Below, piece by piece: positions 25,907 through 34,268 of a DNA stretch of 64,000 nucleotides. Within the stretch, counting starts at the first letter, position 1; each line of letters starts with the position of its first letter. Location of the stretch: the NCBI GenBank assembly GCA_036389835.1, contig DASVWC010000029.1, positions 1 through 64,000 on the forward strand, given 5' to 3'. This DNA is from AC-37 sp036389835 (GTDB taxonomy: Bacteria; Actinomycetota; Thermoleophilia; Solirubrobacterales; Thermoleophilaceae). The notes beneath the pieces were generated by a model that was given only the letters and a program-made list of their open reading frames with translations, made no database searches and was not told the DNA's origin. The translations under genes were made by a program, and so were the position numbers.

Positions 25907-25953
25907 GGTCGCTCCAACCCACCGTATAGGTGGGTAGATGGGTAATGTCGACC
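25907..25953. repeat. Intergenic palindromic repeat, copy 1
   Basis: Between two convergent genes, this holds an inner dyad AACCCACC/GGTGGGT around GTATA and an outer GTCGACC arm. The same elements recur at 48939-48977 in cleaner form. This copy has an extra AGATGGGTAAT-like insertion on the right side. It may act as a bidirectional terminator or a binding site, or belong to a dispersed REP-like family. Confidence 0.6.
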
Positions 25954-25983
25954 AGGTCGCCGCGGCCTGGCTCGACGCTGCGG

Positions 25984-28293
25984 TCAGGCGCGCGACTGCT
26001 GGGCCTCGGCGGCCAGCGGGTGCTCGCCGCCGTCCGCCGTGACGACCGCGACGGCCGGCGGGCTCTCGAACGCGAGCGGCGGCAGCCGCCGCTCGAGGAA
26101 GCTCGGCAGCCACCAGTTCCAGCGGCCGAGCAGCCGCATCGTGGCGGGCACCAAAACCAGCCTGACGATCGTCGCGTCGAGCGCGATCGCGATCGCGAGA
26201 CCGAAGCCGAGGTGCTTGACGGTCTCCGCACCGACGCTCGCGAAGACGGCGAACACCGACACCATGATCGCCGCCGCTCCGGTGATCGTGCCCGCGCTGT
26301 CGCGCAGCCCGCGCGCGACGGCCTCCCGATCTCCCACGCCCCGGCTCGCGTACTCGCGGATGCGGGCGAGCATGAAGATCTCGTAGTCCATCGAGAGCCC
26401 GAACGTGACCGCGAACAGCAGCGGCGGGACGGCGGAGTTGACGTGTCCGGGCGAGTCGCCGAGCAGCCAGTCGAACGCGCCCCACTGGAAGATCGCGACG
26501 AGCGCGCCGTATGCGGCGGCGACGCTGAGCATCGTCATGAACACCGCCTTCAGGGCGAGGACCACCGAGCGGAGCATCACCAGCAGCACGAGGTAGCTGA
26601 CCACGGCTACGAACAGGGCGATCGTGAACATCGAGTCCTCGACGAGGCCGTTGAAGTCCTCCACGAGAGCCGTGTCGCCGCCCACGGACACGGTGGCGAC
26701 CGCCGCCAGCCCGCTCGACCGGCCGCCGTCGGAGCGCAGGTCGCGGATGAGCTCGTAGGTCTCCGGCGACTCGGCGCCGGTACGCGGGACGACCGACACG
26801 AGCGCCTGGTGTCCGTCCGGGGTGAATCGCGGCGGCTGGACGCTCGCCACCCGCGGATTGCTGCGCGCCCCCGCGGCGAACCGGGTGAGCGCCTCGCGGT
26901 TGGCGGGCGAGTCGGCCTGGCCGTCGCGGAAGTCGGCGAGCGTCTGGACGGGCGACAGCGCACCCGGCCCGGCGACCTGGCTCGCGATCCCGATGCCGCG
27001 CAGCGACTCGTGGTCGGACGGGACCTGGCCGCTTCCGGTGTGCCCGATCTCGATGAAGAGCGCCGGCACCGCGATCGCGATCATGACCGCCGCGGCGGCG
27101 ACGGCGGAGACCACCGGCCGCCGCATCACGCGGTCGGTCCAGCGGGTCCAGAAGTCGCGCGAGTCGTCGCCCCGGCGGCGCGCCAGCCGGGCGCCGATCG
27201 CGCCTCCGATCCGGTCGCGCACGCGGCTGATCCGGCCGTACCTGTCGACCCGGTGGCCGAGCACGGTGATCAGCGCGGGCACCAGGGTCAGGGCGCCCAG
27301 CACCGAGATCGCGACCACCACGATCATCCCGAGCGCCATCGAGCGCAGCATCGCGGAGTCCGCGAGGAAGACCCCGAGCAGCGACACGATCACGGTCAGG
27401 CCGGAGAACGCGACCGCGAGGCCGGACGTTCGCAGGGCGGCCGCGCGCGCCTGCTCGGGCGTCGCGCCGGCGCGGATCTCCTGGCGGTAGCGAGCCAGGA
27501 CGAAGAGCGAGTAGTCGATCGCCACTCCGATCCCGATCATCGAGGCGGCGTTCGTGACGAAGACGGTCACGCTGATCGCCTGCGAGAGGAAGTAGATGAC
27601 CGCGCCGGTCAGCGTGACGCTGATCGCCGCGAGCGCGAACGGGAGGACGGCCGCGGCGAGCGCCCCGAACGCGGCGAGCAGGATGATCAGGGTGATCGGA
27701 AGGCCGATCGCCTCCGACGACGCGAGCTGCTCCTTCTGGACGTCCTGGACGGCCGCCCACAGCCCATCCTGGCCGACCAGGTAGGGCTCGACCCCGTCGC
27801 GCGGGCCGTCGCCGACGTCGAGGCGCTTGCGCAGCTCGGTCGCCGCGTCGATCCGCTGATCCCAGCCGCCGGAGACGCGCAGGGGGACGAAGCCGAGCTG
27901 GAGCTGCTCGAGCCGCGGCGCGAGCGCCGGGTTGGCGGGCGCGAGCTCGACGTCCTCGACCTCGGCGGCGACCTTGCGCGCGCGGGCGGTCGCGGCCGCG
28001 AGCTCCTGCTTGGAGCCGCCGTCGTGCAGCTGGAGCAGGACGCCTAGCGGCGGGTCACGCCGCGTGGAGAGGTCCTCGAGCGCCTTGTCCACCACGGCCG
28101 ACTGCGTGCCGGCCGCGACGAACCCGCCGTGGGTGAGATCGTCGGTCTGGTGCTGCGCGAACGGCGTCGCCAGCATGAAGGCGAGCACCCAACCGCCGAG
28201 CACGAGGCGGCGGCGGCGCTGGATCCACGCCGCCAGCCGATCGATGCGCGAGTGACGCCCACCCGGCTCCACACCGTTTTTCCACTCCACCAA
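25984..28293 (-). CDS. MMPL/RND-family membrane transporter
   Basis: A 769-residue polytopic membrane protein with the duplicated MMPL layout. One N-terminal TM is followed by an extracytoplasmic domain (60-190) and a bundle of about five TMs (195-350) containing IGIGVAIDYSLFVLARYR. A second extracytoplasmic domain (400-540) and a second bundle (545-730) with FGLSMDYEIFMLARIR follow. The conserved Asp-Tyr in each bundle are the proton-relay positions of this family. MMPL proteins export lipids and hydrophobic metabolites, so self-resistance or product export is a reasonable role. It is transcribed divergently from the P450 across two motif copies. The start is uncertain: TTG 28293, GTG 28290 or a later GTG. 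Confidence 0.92.
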   Translation of the reverse strand: MVEWKNGVEPGGRHSRIDRLAAWIQRRRRLVLGGWVLAFMLATPFAQHQTDDLTHGGFVAAGTQSAVVDKALEDLSTRRDPPLGVLLQLHDGGSKQELAAATARARKVAAEVEDVELAPANPALAPRLEQLQLGFVPLRVSGGWDQRIDAATELRKRLDVGDGPRDGVEPYLVGQDGLWAAVQDVQKEQLASSEAIGLPITLIILLAAFGALAAAVLPFALAAISVTLTGAVIYFLSQAISVTVFVTNAASMIGIGVAIDYSLFVLARYRQEIRAGATPEQARAAALRTSGLAVAFSGLTVIVSLLGVFLADSAMLRSMALGMIVVVAISVLGALTLVPALITVLGHRVDRYGRISRVRDRIGGAIGARLARRRGDDSRDFWTRWTDRVMRRPVVSAVAAAAVMIAIAVPALFIEIGHTGSGQVPSDHESLRGIGIASQVAGPGALSPVQTLADFRDGQADSPANREALTRFAAGARSNPRVASVQPPRFTPDGHQALVSVVPRTGAESPETYELIRDLRSDGGRSSGLAAVATVSVGGDTALVEDFNGLVEDSMFTIALFVAVVSYLVLLVMLRSVVLALKAVFMTMLSVAAAYGALVAIFQWGAFDWLLGDSPGHVNSAVPPLLFAVTFGLSMDYEIFMLARIREYASRGVGDREAVARGLRDSAGTITGAAAIMVSVFAVFASVGAETVKHLGFGLAIAIALDATIVRLVLVPATMRLLGRWNWWLPSFLERRLPPLAFESPPAVAVVTADGGEHPLAAEAQQSRA

Positions 28294-28357
28294 AACGAAC
28301 CTTAGCGCGGGTCGGGAATCGGGCGCCGTTACGTCTACGACCGTCGCAGACGCACTC

Positions 28358-28400
28358 TCAGAATTATGTAGCTAAGCTGCGGGTTTCAGAATCGTATAAC
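28358..28400. promoter_or_regulatory. Divergent promoter/operator between MMPL transporter and P450
   Basis: Two tandem copies of the pathway motif, TCAGAATTATGT (28358-28369) and TCAGAATCGTAT (28386-28397), lie 28 bp apart. Each is followed by an AAGCTG box. TATAAC (28395-28400) is a fair -10 hexamer for the P450 gene, and the second motif overlaps its upstream edge, a position suited to a repressor. Confidence 0.6.
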
Positions 28401-28432
28401 CAAAGCTGGGTAGTCCTCGATCAGGAGAGGCC

Positions 28433-29809
28433 ATGTCACGGGAACAGCAAGCTCGCCACTCTCTGCCGCCGGGTCCGCGGATTCCGAAGGTGATCCAGGG
28501 GGTGCTCTTCTGGCGACGCGTGATCTGGTTCTTCGATCGCTGCCGCAATCGCTACGGCGAGTACTTCACGGTGTACGCCCCGCCGTGGGGAAAGCTCGTC
28601 GTGATCGCGAACCCGGCGGACATCCGCAAGATCTGGGCGGGCGACGCGACCGTGGGCGACGCGGGCATCGCGTACGGCAAGATCTACGACAGGGCGATGG
28701 GACCGCGCTCGGTGTTCGTGCTCGACGGGGACGATCACGTGCGCACGAAGCAGCTCGTGTCCCCCGCCCTGCACGGCGAGCGCGTCCGGCGCTATCACCA
28801 GCTGATGACCGAGCTCGCGGCGGCCGAGATCGACAGCTGGCCGGTCGGTGAGCCGGTCCGCGTGGCCGACAACACGCGCCACCTGACGCTCGAGATCATC
28901 CTGCGGGTCATCTTCGGGATCGGCGAGGCCGACGACAACGAGGTCGACGAGCTGCGCAAGCGGCTTCCCGAGCTGGTCGATCCCGGCCTGATCCTCCAGA
29001 GCGGCTGGGCCCTGCCGTGGCTCGAGCGCGTCGGTCCGTGGCGGCGCATGCGCCGGCGCATCGACGAGCTCTACGCGCTGCTCGACGACCTGATCGCGCG
29101 GCGCCGCGCCGAGTCGGACCTCGAGGACCGCGACGACGTCCTGTCCCACCTGCTGATCACGCGCACCACGGACGGCAAGTCGCTCTCGAACGACGAGGTG
29201 CGCGACCAGCTCGTGACGCTGCTGACCGCGGGGCACGAGCCGACGTCGACCGGGGTGGCCTGGGCGATCGAGCGCCTGATGCGCCATCCCGACAAGCTCG
29301 AGCGGCTTCGCTCGGAGCTGGCCGAGGGCCGCACGGAGTACCTCGACGCGGTCATGAAGGAGACGCTGCGGGTGCGGCCGATCGTCTTCGGCGGGTTGCG
29401 CAAGCTCGTGAAGGACGTCGAGGTCGGCGGCTACCACCTGCCCGCCGGGATCCACGTGTCGCCGAGCACGACGGGGGTGCACCACGACGAGGCGCGCTGG
29501 GACGCGGCCATGGAGTTCCGGCCCGAGCGCTTCCTCGACGGCTCGGACGACGACTCGAACTGGATCCCGTTCGGCGGCGGGCGGCGGCGTTGCGTGGGCG
29601 CGGCGTTCGCGACGGCCGAGATCAAGGCGGTCCTCGCGACGTTCGTGAGCCGCGCGGAGCTCGTGCCGGTCCGCGACCGGCCCGAGGGGACGCGGGCGCG
29701 GGTCGTGACCCAGGTGCCCGCGCGCGGCGCCGAGGCGATCGTGGTACGCCACATCACGCCGGCCAGCGAGCGGGAGAGCACCGCCGTCGGCGAGCCGGTT
29801 CCGAGCTAG
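28433..29809 (+). CDS. Cytochrome P450
   Basis: A 458-residue P450 with all hallmarks: I-helix oxygen-activation motif AGHEPT, K-helix ETLR, PERF, and the heme loop FGGGRRRCVG with the cysteine thiolate. AGGAGAGG lies a few bases before the ATG. There is no N-terminal membrane anchor, so it is a soluble bacterial type needing ferredoxin or flavodoxin partners, none of which are in the window. It is controlled from the motif-bearing divergent promoter and is therefore probably a pathway tailoring hydroxylase or oxidase. Confidence 0.95.
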   Translation: MSREQQARHSLPPGPRIPKVIQGVLFWRRVIWFFDRCRNRYGEYFTVYAPPWGKLVVIANPADIRKIWAGDATVGDAGIAYGKIYDRAMGPRSVFVLDGDDHVRTKQLVSPALHGERVRRYHQLMTELAAAEIDSWPVGEPVRVADNTRHLTLEIILRVIFGIGEADDNEVDELRKRLPELVDPGLILQSGWALPWLERVGPWRRMRRRIDELYALLDDLIARRRAESDLEDRDDVLSHLLITRTTDGKSLSNDEVRDQLVTLLTAGHEPTSTGVAWAIERLMRHPDKLERLRSELAEGRTEYLDAVMKETLRVRPIVFGGLRKLVKDVEVGGYHLPAGIHVSPSTTGVHHDEARWDAAMEFRPERFLDGSDDDSNWIPFGGGRRRCVGAAFATAEIKAVLATFVSRAELVPVRDRPEGTRARVVTQVPARGAEAIVVRHITPASERESTAVGEPVPS

Positions 29810-29849
29810 GCGGCGCGTCGCCGTAAGGCGGCGGCGCCGCCGGTCGCCG

Positions 29850-31028
29850 TCAGGCGACCGCGGCCTGGCGGCGGCGCAGGTCGCGCGCGACGCTGCGCGC
29901 GATCGCGCGCGCATCGGGGCGGAGATCGGGTAGCTGGCCCGGCGGTAGGCGGAAGCCGAGGAAGTACAGCCCGGCCGCGGACGGCGCCGTATGGGCGCCG
30001 TGCACCTTCGGCCGCTGGTCCGGGCCGAGGACGCCGAGGTGGCCGACGAGCGGGGCGAGGCTCGTGCGGCGCCCGGTGGCCGCGATCACGACCTCCGGGG
30101 TCACCCGGCGGCCGCCGGCGAGCACGACCTCGCGCCCCTCGAAGCGCTCGACGGCCGGCACGAACTCCGCCTCGCCGCGCTTCACGGCGCGCAGGAGGCC
30201 CTTCTCGAACGTCACGCCGAAGCCGCGGTCGAAGCCGTTGCGGCCGGCGCCGCTCTCCTTGGACGTCAGCATGCGGTTGCGCGGCGGCTGGGGCAGGCCG
30301 TAGCGCGACATGTCGCCCCAGAGGACGCGGTGCAGCATCCGGCCGAGCGCGTCGACCGCGGGGTCGAACGGCGGCAGGCGCTTCGCCACCCGGGCGATCA
30401 TCGGCACCCAGCCCCAGCGCGGCAGGATGATCGGCGGCGTGCGGATCGAGACCTGCACGGCTGCGGCTCCCCCGCCGAGGAGGTCGACCGAGAGGTCCGA
30501 GCCGGTCTGGCCCATGCCGACCAGCAGCAGCCGGCGTCCGCGATACGGCTCGGCGTTGCGGTACTCGCACGCGTGGATCAGCTCGCCCTCGAAGCGGTCG
30601 CGGCCCGGCCACGGCGGCAGGTAGGGCACCGCGTTCAGGCCGGTCGCGATGATCACGTGCGGCGATCGGAGGGTGCCGCGCGAGGTCTCGACGAGCCAGC
30701 CGTCCCCGTCGCGGTCGACCCGCAGGAGGGTGGTGTCGAACTCGATGTCCGCCCCGATGCGCTCGGCATAGCGCTCGACGTACTCGACGAAGCGGTCGCG
30801 CGGGACCCACTTCCCGTACCGGCGGCCGAGCGGCGCGCCCGGAAGCCGCGACAGGAACCGCGAGGTGTTGAGCTCGAGGCTCTCGTAGTGGTGGCGCCAG
30901 CTATTGCAGACGCGGTCGCTGCGCTCGATGACGCGCGCGCGAACGCCCGCCCGAGCCAGGGCGTACGCCGCCGACAGGCCCGCGGGCCCCGCGCCGACGA
31001 CGATCGGCGCGCCGTCCCCCGGGCCCAT
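29850..31028 (-). CDS. FAD/NAD(P)-dependent monooxygenase (FMO-like)
   Basis: A 392-residue flavoprotein starting at ATG 31028 (GGCGGAGCG upstream), 40 bp behind the decarboxylase, so the two form an operon. It has a FAD motif (VVGAGPAGLSAAYALA), an FMO-like segment (CNSWRHHYESLELNT) and a second dinucleotide motif (LLVGMGQTGSDLS), ending with the ATG hinge IAATGRRTS. FMO-family enzymes oxygenate nitrogen, sulfur or carbonyl centres. Coupled to an amino-acid decarboxylase, it could N-hydroxylate the resulting amine, an alternative to the VlmH candidate. It could also be a general oxidoreductase. Confidence 0.87.
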   Translation of the reverse strand: MGPGDGAPIVVGAGPAGLSAAYALARAGVRARVIERSDRVCNSWRHHYESLELNTSRFLSRLPGAPLGRRYGKWVPRDRFVEYVERYAERIGADIEFDTTLLRVDRDGDGWLVETSRGTLRSPHVIIATGLNAVPYLPPWPGRDRFEGELIHACEYRNAEPYRGRRLLLVGMGQTGSDLSVDLLGGGAAAVQVSIRTPPIILPRWGWVPMIARVAKRLPPFDPAVDALGRMLHRVLWGDMSRYGLPQPPRNRMLTSKESGAGRNGFDRGFGVTFEKGLLRAVKRGEAEFVPAVERFEGREVVLAGGRRVTPEVVIAATGRRTSLAPLVGHLGVLGPDQRPKVHGAHTAPSAAGLYFLGFRLPPGQLPDLRPDARAIARSVARDLRRRQAAVA

Positions 31029-31068
31029 GCTCGCTCCGCCGTTGCGCCGCACCGCTCGGCGCCTCGGC

Positions 31069-32487
31069 TCAGGCGGTCGCTCGGCCCGCGACCGCCGCCG
31101 GCCGCTCGGCATCCGCGGCCGCCAGGATCGCCGCGGCCGATCGCTCGATGTCGGCCGCGGTCGTCGACCAGTTGCAGATCGAGACGCGCATCGCGGCCCT
31201 GCCCTTGAAGGTCGTGCCGCCGAGCCAGCAGGTCCCCTCGCGCTGCACGCGGTCGATCACCGACCAGGTCGCCGCGTCGTCGTCGTGGAAGCGCACCAGG
31301 ACCTGGTTGAGGACGACGTCGTTGAGGATCTCCACGCCGTCGCCGTCGCGCAGCAGGTCGCCCATCTCCCTGGCGCGTGCGCAGCAGCCCTCGATCAGCT
31401 CGGCCACGCCGCGCCGCCCGAGCGAGCGGAGCGCCGCGTAGATCGTGAAGCCGCGCGCCCGTCGCGACAGCTCCGGTACCCATTCGAACCCGTGCCGCTC
31501 GTCCGCCTCCGGGTCCGGGAAGTAAGCGGCGTTCACGAACAGGGAGGTCGCGGACCGGTGCGCGCGCGGGTCCGCGATCACGCAGATCCCGGAGTCGTAG
31601 GGGACGTTCAGCCACTTGTGGGCGTCGGTCGCCCACGAGTCGGCGAGCTCCACGCCGCGCAGCTGGTCGCGGAGCTGCGGCGACGCCGCGGCCCAGAGGC
31701 CGAAGGCGCCGTCCACGTGGCACCAGGCGTCGCGGGCGTGGGCCTCGGTGGAGATCTCCTCGAGCGGATCGGTCGCTCCGGTCTCGATGCTGCCCGCCTG
31801 CGCGCACACGATCGTCGGGCCGTCGTCCTCGTCGAGGACGCGCCGGAGCTCGTCGACCAGGATCCGCCCCTGGTCGTCGGTGGGCACCGGCCGCACGCTC
31901 TTCAGCCCCATCCCGAGCAGCCTGGTCGCCGTCGAGATCGTGAAGTGCGCCTGCTCGCTCGCGAGGACGCGCACCGGCGGAGCTCCGGCGAGGCCGTTCT
32001 CCTCGACGTCCCAGCCCGCCCGCTCGAGGACGGAGAAGCGCGCCGCGGCGAGCGAGGTGAAGTTAGCCATGGCCCCGCCGGTGACGAAGCCGACGCTCGC
32101 CGTGGACGGGAGACCGAGCAGGTCGCGCAGCCACTTGGAGACGATCTCCTCCGCCACCATGCCGGCCGGCGCCGACGGGTAGCCCGCCGCGTTCTGGTCC
32201 CAGTTCGAGGTCAGCCAGTCGGCCGCGAGCGCCGCCGGCAGGGTGCCCCCGATCACGAACCCGAAGTAGCGCGGGCCCGACGAGGCGACGATTCCGGGGT
32301 CGGCTCCCTTCACGAGCTCGTCGATGACCTGCTCCGCGGGCACCGGCTCCTCCGGCAGCGGCCCACCCAGCGCGGCGTGCAGCTCCTCGCGCGTCGCGGG
32401 CGGGTAGACGGGCCGGTCGGGCAGCCCCTCCTGGTACGCCCTGACCGCCGCGAGCGTCTGAGTCAGCAACCGATCGTCGAACGTCAC
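31069..32487 (-). CDS. PLP-dependent amino-acid decarboxylase (group II)
   Basis: A 472-residue aspartate-aminotransferase-fold decarboxylase. GTG 32487 is preceded by GGGGAGG. It has GGAMANFTSLAAAR, CHVDGAFG and the Schiff-base lysine in SWATDAHKWLN. Enzymes of this group remove CO2 from aromatic or acidic amino acids to give amines. In valanimycin the valine decarboxylase VlmD provides the amine that becomes the hydroxylamine, and this gene likely fills that place. Its upstream region carries two motif copies, with TATACT on the minus strand overlapping TCAGTATACTGA. The substrate amino acid cannot be read from the sequence. Confidence 0.9.
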   Translation of the reverse strand: MTFDDRLLTQTLAAVRAYQEGLPDRPVYPPATREELHAALGGPLPEEPVPAEQVIDELVKGADPGIVASSGPRYFGFVIGGTLPAALAADWLTSNWDQNAAGYPSAPAGMVAEEIVSKWLRDLLGLPSTASVGFVTGGAMANFTSLAAARFSVLERAGWDVEENGLAGAPPVRVLASEQAHFTISTATRLLGMGLKSVRPVPTDDQGRILVDELRRVLDEDDGPTIVCAQAGSIETGATDPLEEISTEAHARDAWCHVDGAFGLWAAASPQLRDQLRGVELADSWATDAHKWLNVPYDSGICVIADPRAHRSATSLFVNAAYFPDPEADERHGFEWVPELSRRARGFTIYAALRSLGRRGVAELIEGCCARAREMGDLLRDGDGVEILNDVVLNQVLVRFHDDDAATWSVIDRVQREGTCWLGGTTFKGRAAMRVSICNWSTTAADIERSAAAILAAADAERPAAVAGRATA

Positions 32488-32512
32488 AATGCCTCCCCTA
32501 GAATCCGGGGTC

Positions 32513-32565
32513 TCAGTATACTGAAGCAGCCCTAAGGTTTAGCGCTCAGGATTCTGAGATATACT
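32513..32565. promoter_or_regulatory. Divergent promoter/operator between decarboxylase and second assembly-line operon
   Basis: This has the clearest pathway motifs, both near-perfect palindromes: TCAGTATACTGA (32513-32524) and TCAGGATTCTGA (32546-32557, extended to CTCAG/CTGAG). On +, TTTAGC (32538-32543), 16 bp and TATACT (32560-32565) form a promoter with a motif inside its spacer. On -, TATACT lies within the other motif. This geometry fits a repressor shared by both directions. Confidence 0.68.
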
Positions 32566-32706
32566 CCAGCCATTGGACGCGGTGCCCCTGATGTTGACGC
32601 GACTGACGGGGGCCAGGACGCCTAGCACTGGTTTGGGGATCTCTCGTCTATTGGTCGCTGGACGCTTGCTTGTCGAAGCCGGAGCGCGTTGCTTGAGGAG
32701 GAGCTG

Positions 32707-33951
32707 ATGCACGTCAGCAGGCCTGTGGGAACGGATGGATCGCTCAGCCAGCTCTTCGACGAGCGCCACCGGGAGTACCGGGCGGCGCTCCGGTCGGTGA
32801 CCGAGCAGTGGGCCGACGAGGCCCCGGCCTGGGAGGCGGACGGGCACCTGCCGCGCGAGGTGTTCCGCCAGCTCGGCTCGGTCGACTGCTTCGGCAAGCG
32901 GTGGGAGCACGGCCGGCTCGGCGGGCTTCCGCACGCGCTCGTGGTGGCCGAGGAGATGGCGCTCGTCTCCGGCGGCCTCGGCGTGGCGGTGACGCTCCAC
33001 AGCGAGGTGTTCATCGGCCTGCTCAAGCGACTCGCGCGGTCGCCCTGGCAGCGCGAGGTCCTCGAGCAGGCGCTCGAGGGAACCGCGATCGGGTGCTTCG
33101 CTTCGACGGAGCGCCGCGGCGGCTCCGACATCGCGGGCGCGCAGGTCACGGCGACCCGCGAGGAGGACGGCTGGCGCCTGACCGGCGAGAAGTGCTACAC
33201 GTCGAACGCCGGCCGCGCGACGCACGCGGTCATGCTCGTCCGCGCGGACGGCCTGCCGCCCGGCAGCGACCTCTGCATCTTCCTGGTACCGCTCGAGAAC
33301 GACGGCGTCGAGGTCGTCGGCTTCTACCCGAAGGCCGGGATCCACTCGTGCGACGCCGCGCACATCGCCATCGACACGGCGCTGCCCTCCGACGCGCTGC
33401 TCGGCTCCGCCGGCGCGGGCCTGCTGTACGCGAACATGGCGCTCCAGCTCGAGCGCATCTCGGTCAGCGCCCAGGCCGTCACGGCCGCGCGCGCGTCGAT
33501 CGGGCTCGCCGTCGCCCACGCGCGCCAGCGGATGACCCCGGAGGGCCCGCTGATCAAGATGCAGGCGATCCGGCACAGGCTGGCCGACGTCGTGACGCAG
33601 GTCGCCTCCGCCGAGGCGCTGCTGTACGCCGTCGTGTCGGGCGCGATGGCGGGCCGCACGGTCGCGACGGAGACGGCCGCCCTCAAGCTGCTGTGCCCGC
33701 ACATCGCGTCGCACGCGGTCGACGAGTGCCTCCAGATCCTCGGCGCCCGCGGCTACACCTCGAACTACCCGCTCGAGCGCTACTGGCGCGACCTGCGCGT
33801 CGCCCGCATGGGCGCGGGCACCGACGAGGTGATGCGCGAGATCGTGTCCTCCTCGCTGGATCGGCCGATCCCCTACTACGAGCAGTGGCTCGCGGAGATC
33901 CAGGCCAACGACGTACCAGTCCCCGAGCCCGTCCCGGAGGCCGTACCGTGA
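32707..33951 (+). CDS. Acyl-CoA dehydrogenase-fold enzyme, probable acyl-ACP dehydrogenase
   Basis: A 414-residue protein beginning at ATG 32707 directly after GAGGAGGAG. Acyl-CoA dehydrogenase motifs include CFASTERRGGSDIAG and LQILGARGYTSNYPLERYWRD. The terminal Glu position is Gly (GAGTDEV). A Glu in LQLERISV occupies the isovaleryl-type catalytic position. It overlaps an ACP gene (GTGA) that in turn overlaps a FAAL-type ligase. I infer alpha,beta-desaturation of an ACP-bound acyl chain before transfer to the NRPS. It heads the operon controlled by the palindromic motifs. Confidence 0.88.
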   Translation: MHVSRPVGTDGSLSQLFDERHREYRAALRSVTEQWADEAPAWEADGHLPREVFRQLGSVDCFGKRWEHGRLGGLPHALVVAEEMALVSGGLGVAVTLHSEVFIGLLKRLARSPWQREVLEQALEGTAIGCFASTERRGGSDIAGAQVTATREEDGWRLTGEKCYTSNAGRATHAVMLVRADGLPPGSDLCIFLVPLENDGVEVVGFYPKAGIHSCDAAHIAIDTALPSDALLGSAGAGLLYANMALQLERISVSAQAVTAARASIGLAVAHARQRMTPEGPLIKMQAIRHRLADVVTQVASAEALLYAVVSGAMAGRTVATETAALKLLCPHIASHAVDECLQILGARGYTSNYPLERYWRDLRVARMGAGTDEVMREIVSSSLDRPIPYYEQWLAEIQANDVPVPEPVPEAVP

Positions 33952-34268
33952 GCGTGAACGAACTCGTATCACTCGAAGACGCCGTCGTGCGGCGCATCTG
34001 CACGCAGCTCGCGTACGAGCCGGGTCCAGACGCGAACATCGACCACAAGACGAGCTTCTTCTCCGTCGACGGGTTCCGCATCGGGGAGTACGAGCTCAAC
34101 TCGATGGACCTGGTGGAGCTGATCCTGACCCTCGAGGAGGAGTTCGAGGTCTCGATCCTGGAGGGCAACGACATCTCCGAGATCGACACGATCGAGAAGC
34201 TCTCCACCTACATCGCGTCGAATGCGGACGAAGGCCGCATCGAGGAGTTCATCAAGACGTGGTCCTGA
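33948..34268 (+). CDS. Discrete acyl carrier protein
   Basis: A 106-residue carrier protein from GTG 33948, overlapping the dehydrogenase stop. The carrier motif is ELNSMDLVELI, with Asn instead of the usual Asp before the phosphopantetheinylated serine. A 10-15 residue insertion (FSVDGFRIGEYEL) precedes it. The acidic helix LTLEEEFEV is typical of ACPs that dock with dehydrogenases and ligases. The downstream ligase starts inside its last codons. It likely carries the acyl group made by the FAAL and oxidised by the dehydrogenase. Confidence 0.85.
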   Translation: MSVNELVSLEDAVVRRICTQLAYEPGPDANIDHKTSFFSVDGFRIGEYELNSMDLVELILTLEEEFEVSILEGNDISEIDTIEKLSTYIASNADEGRIEEFIKTWS

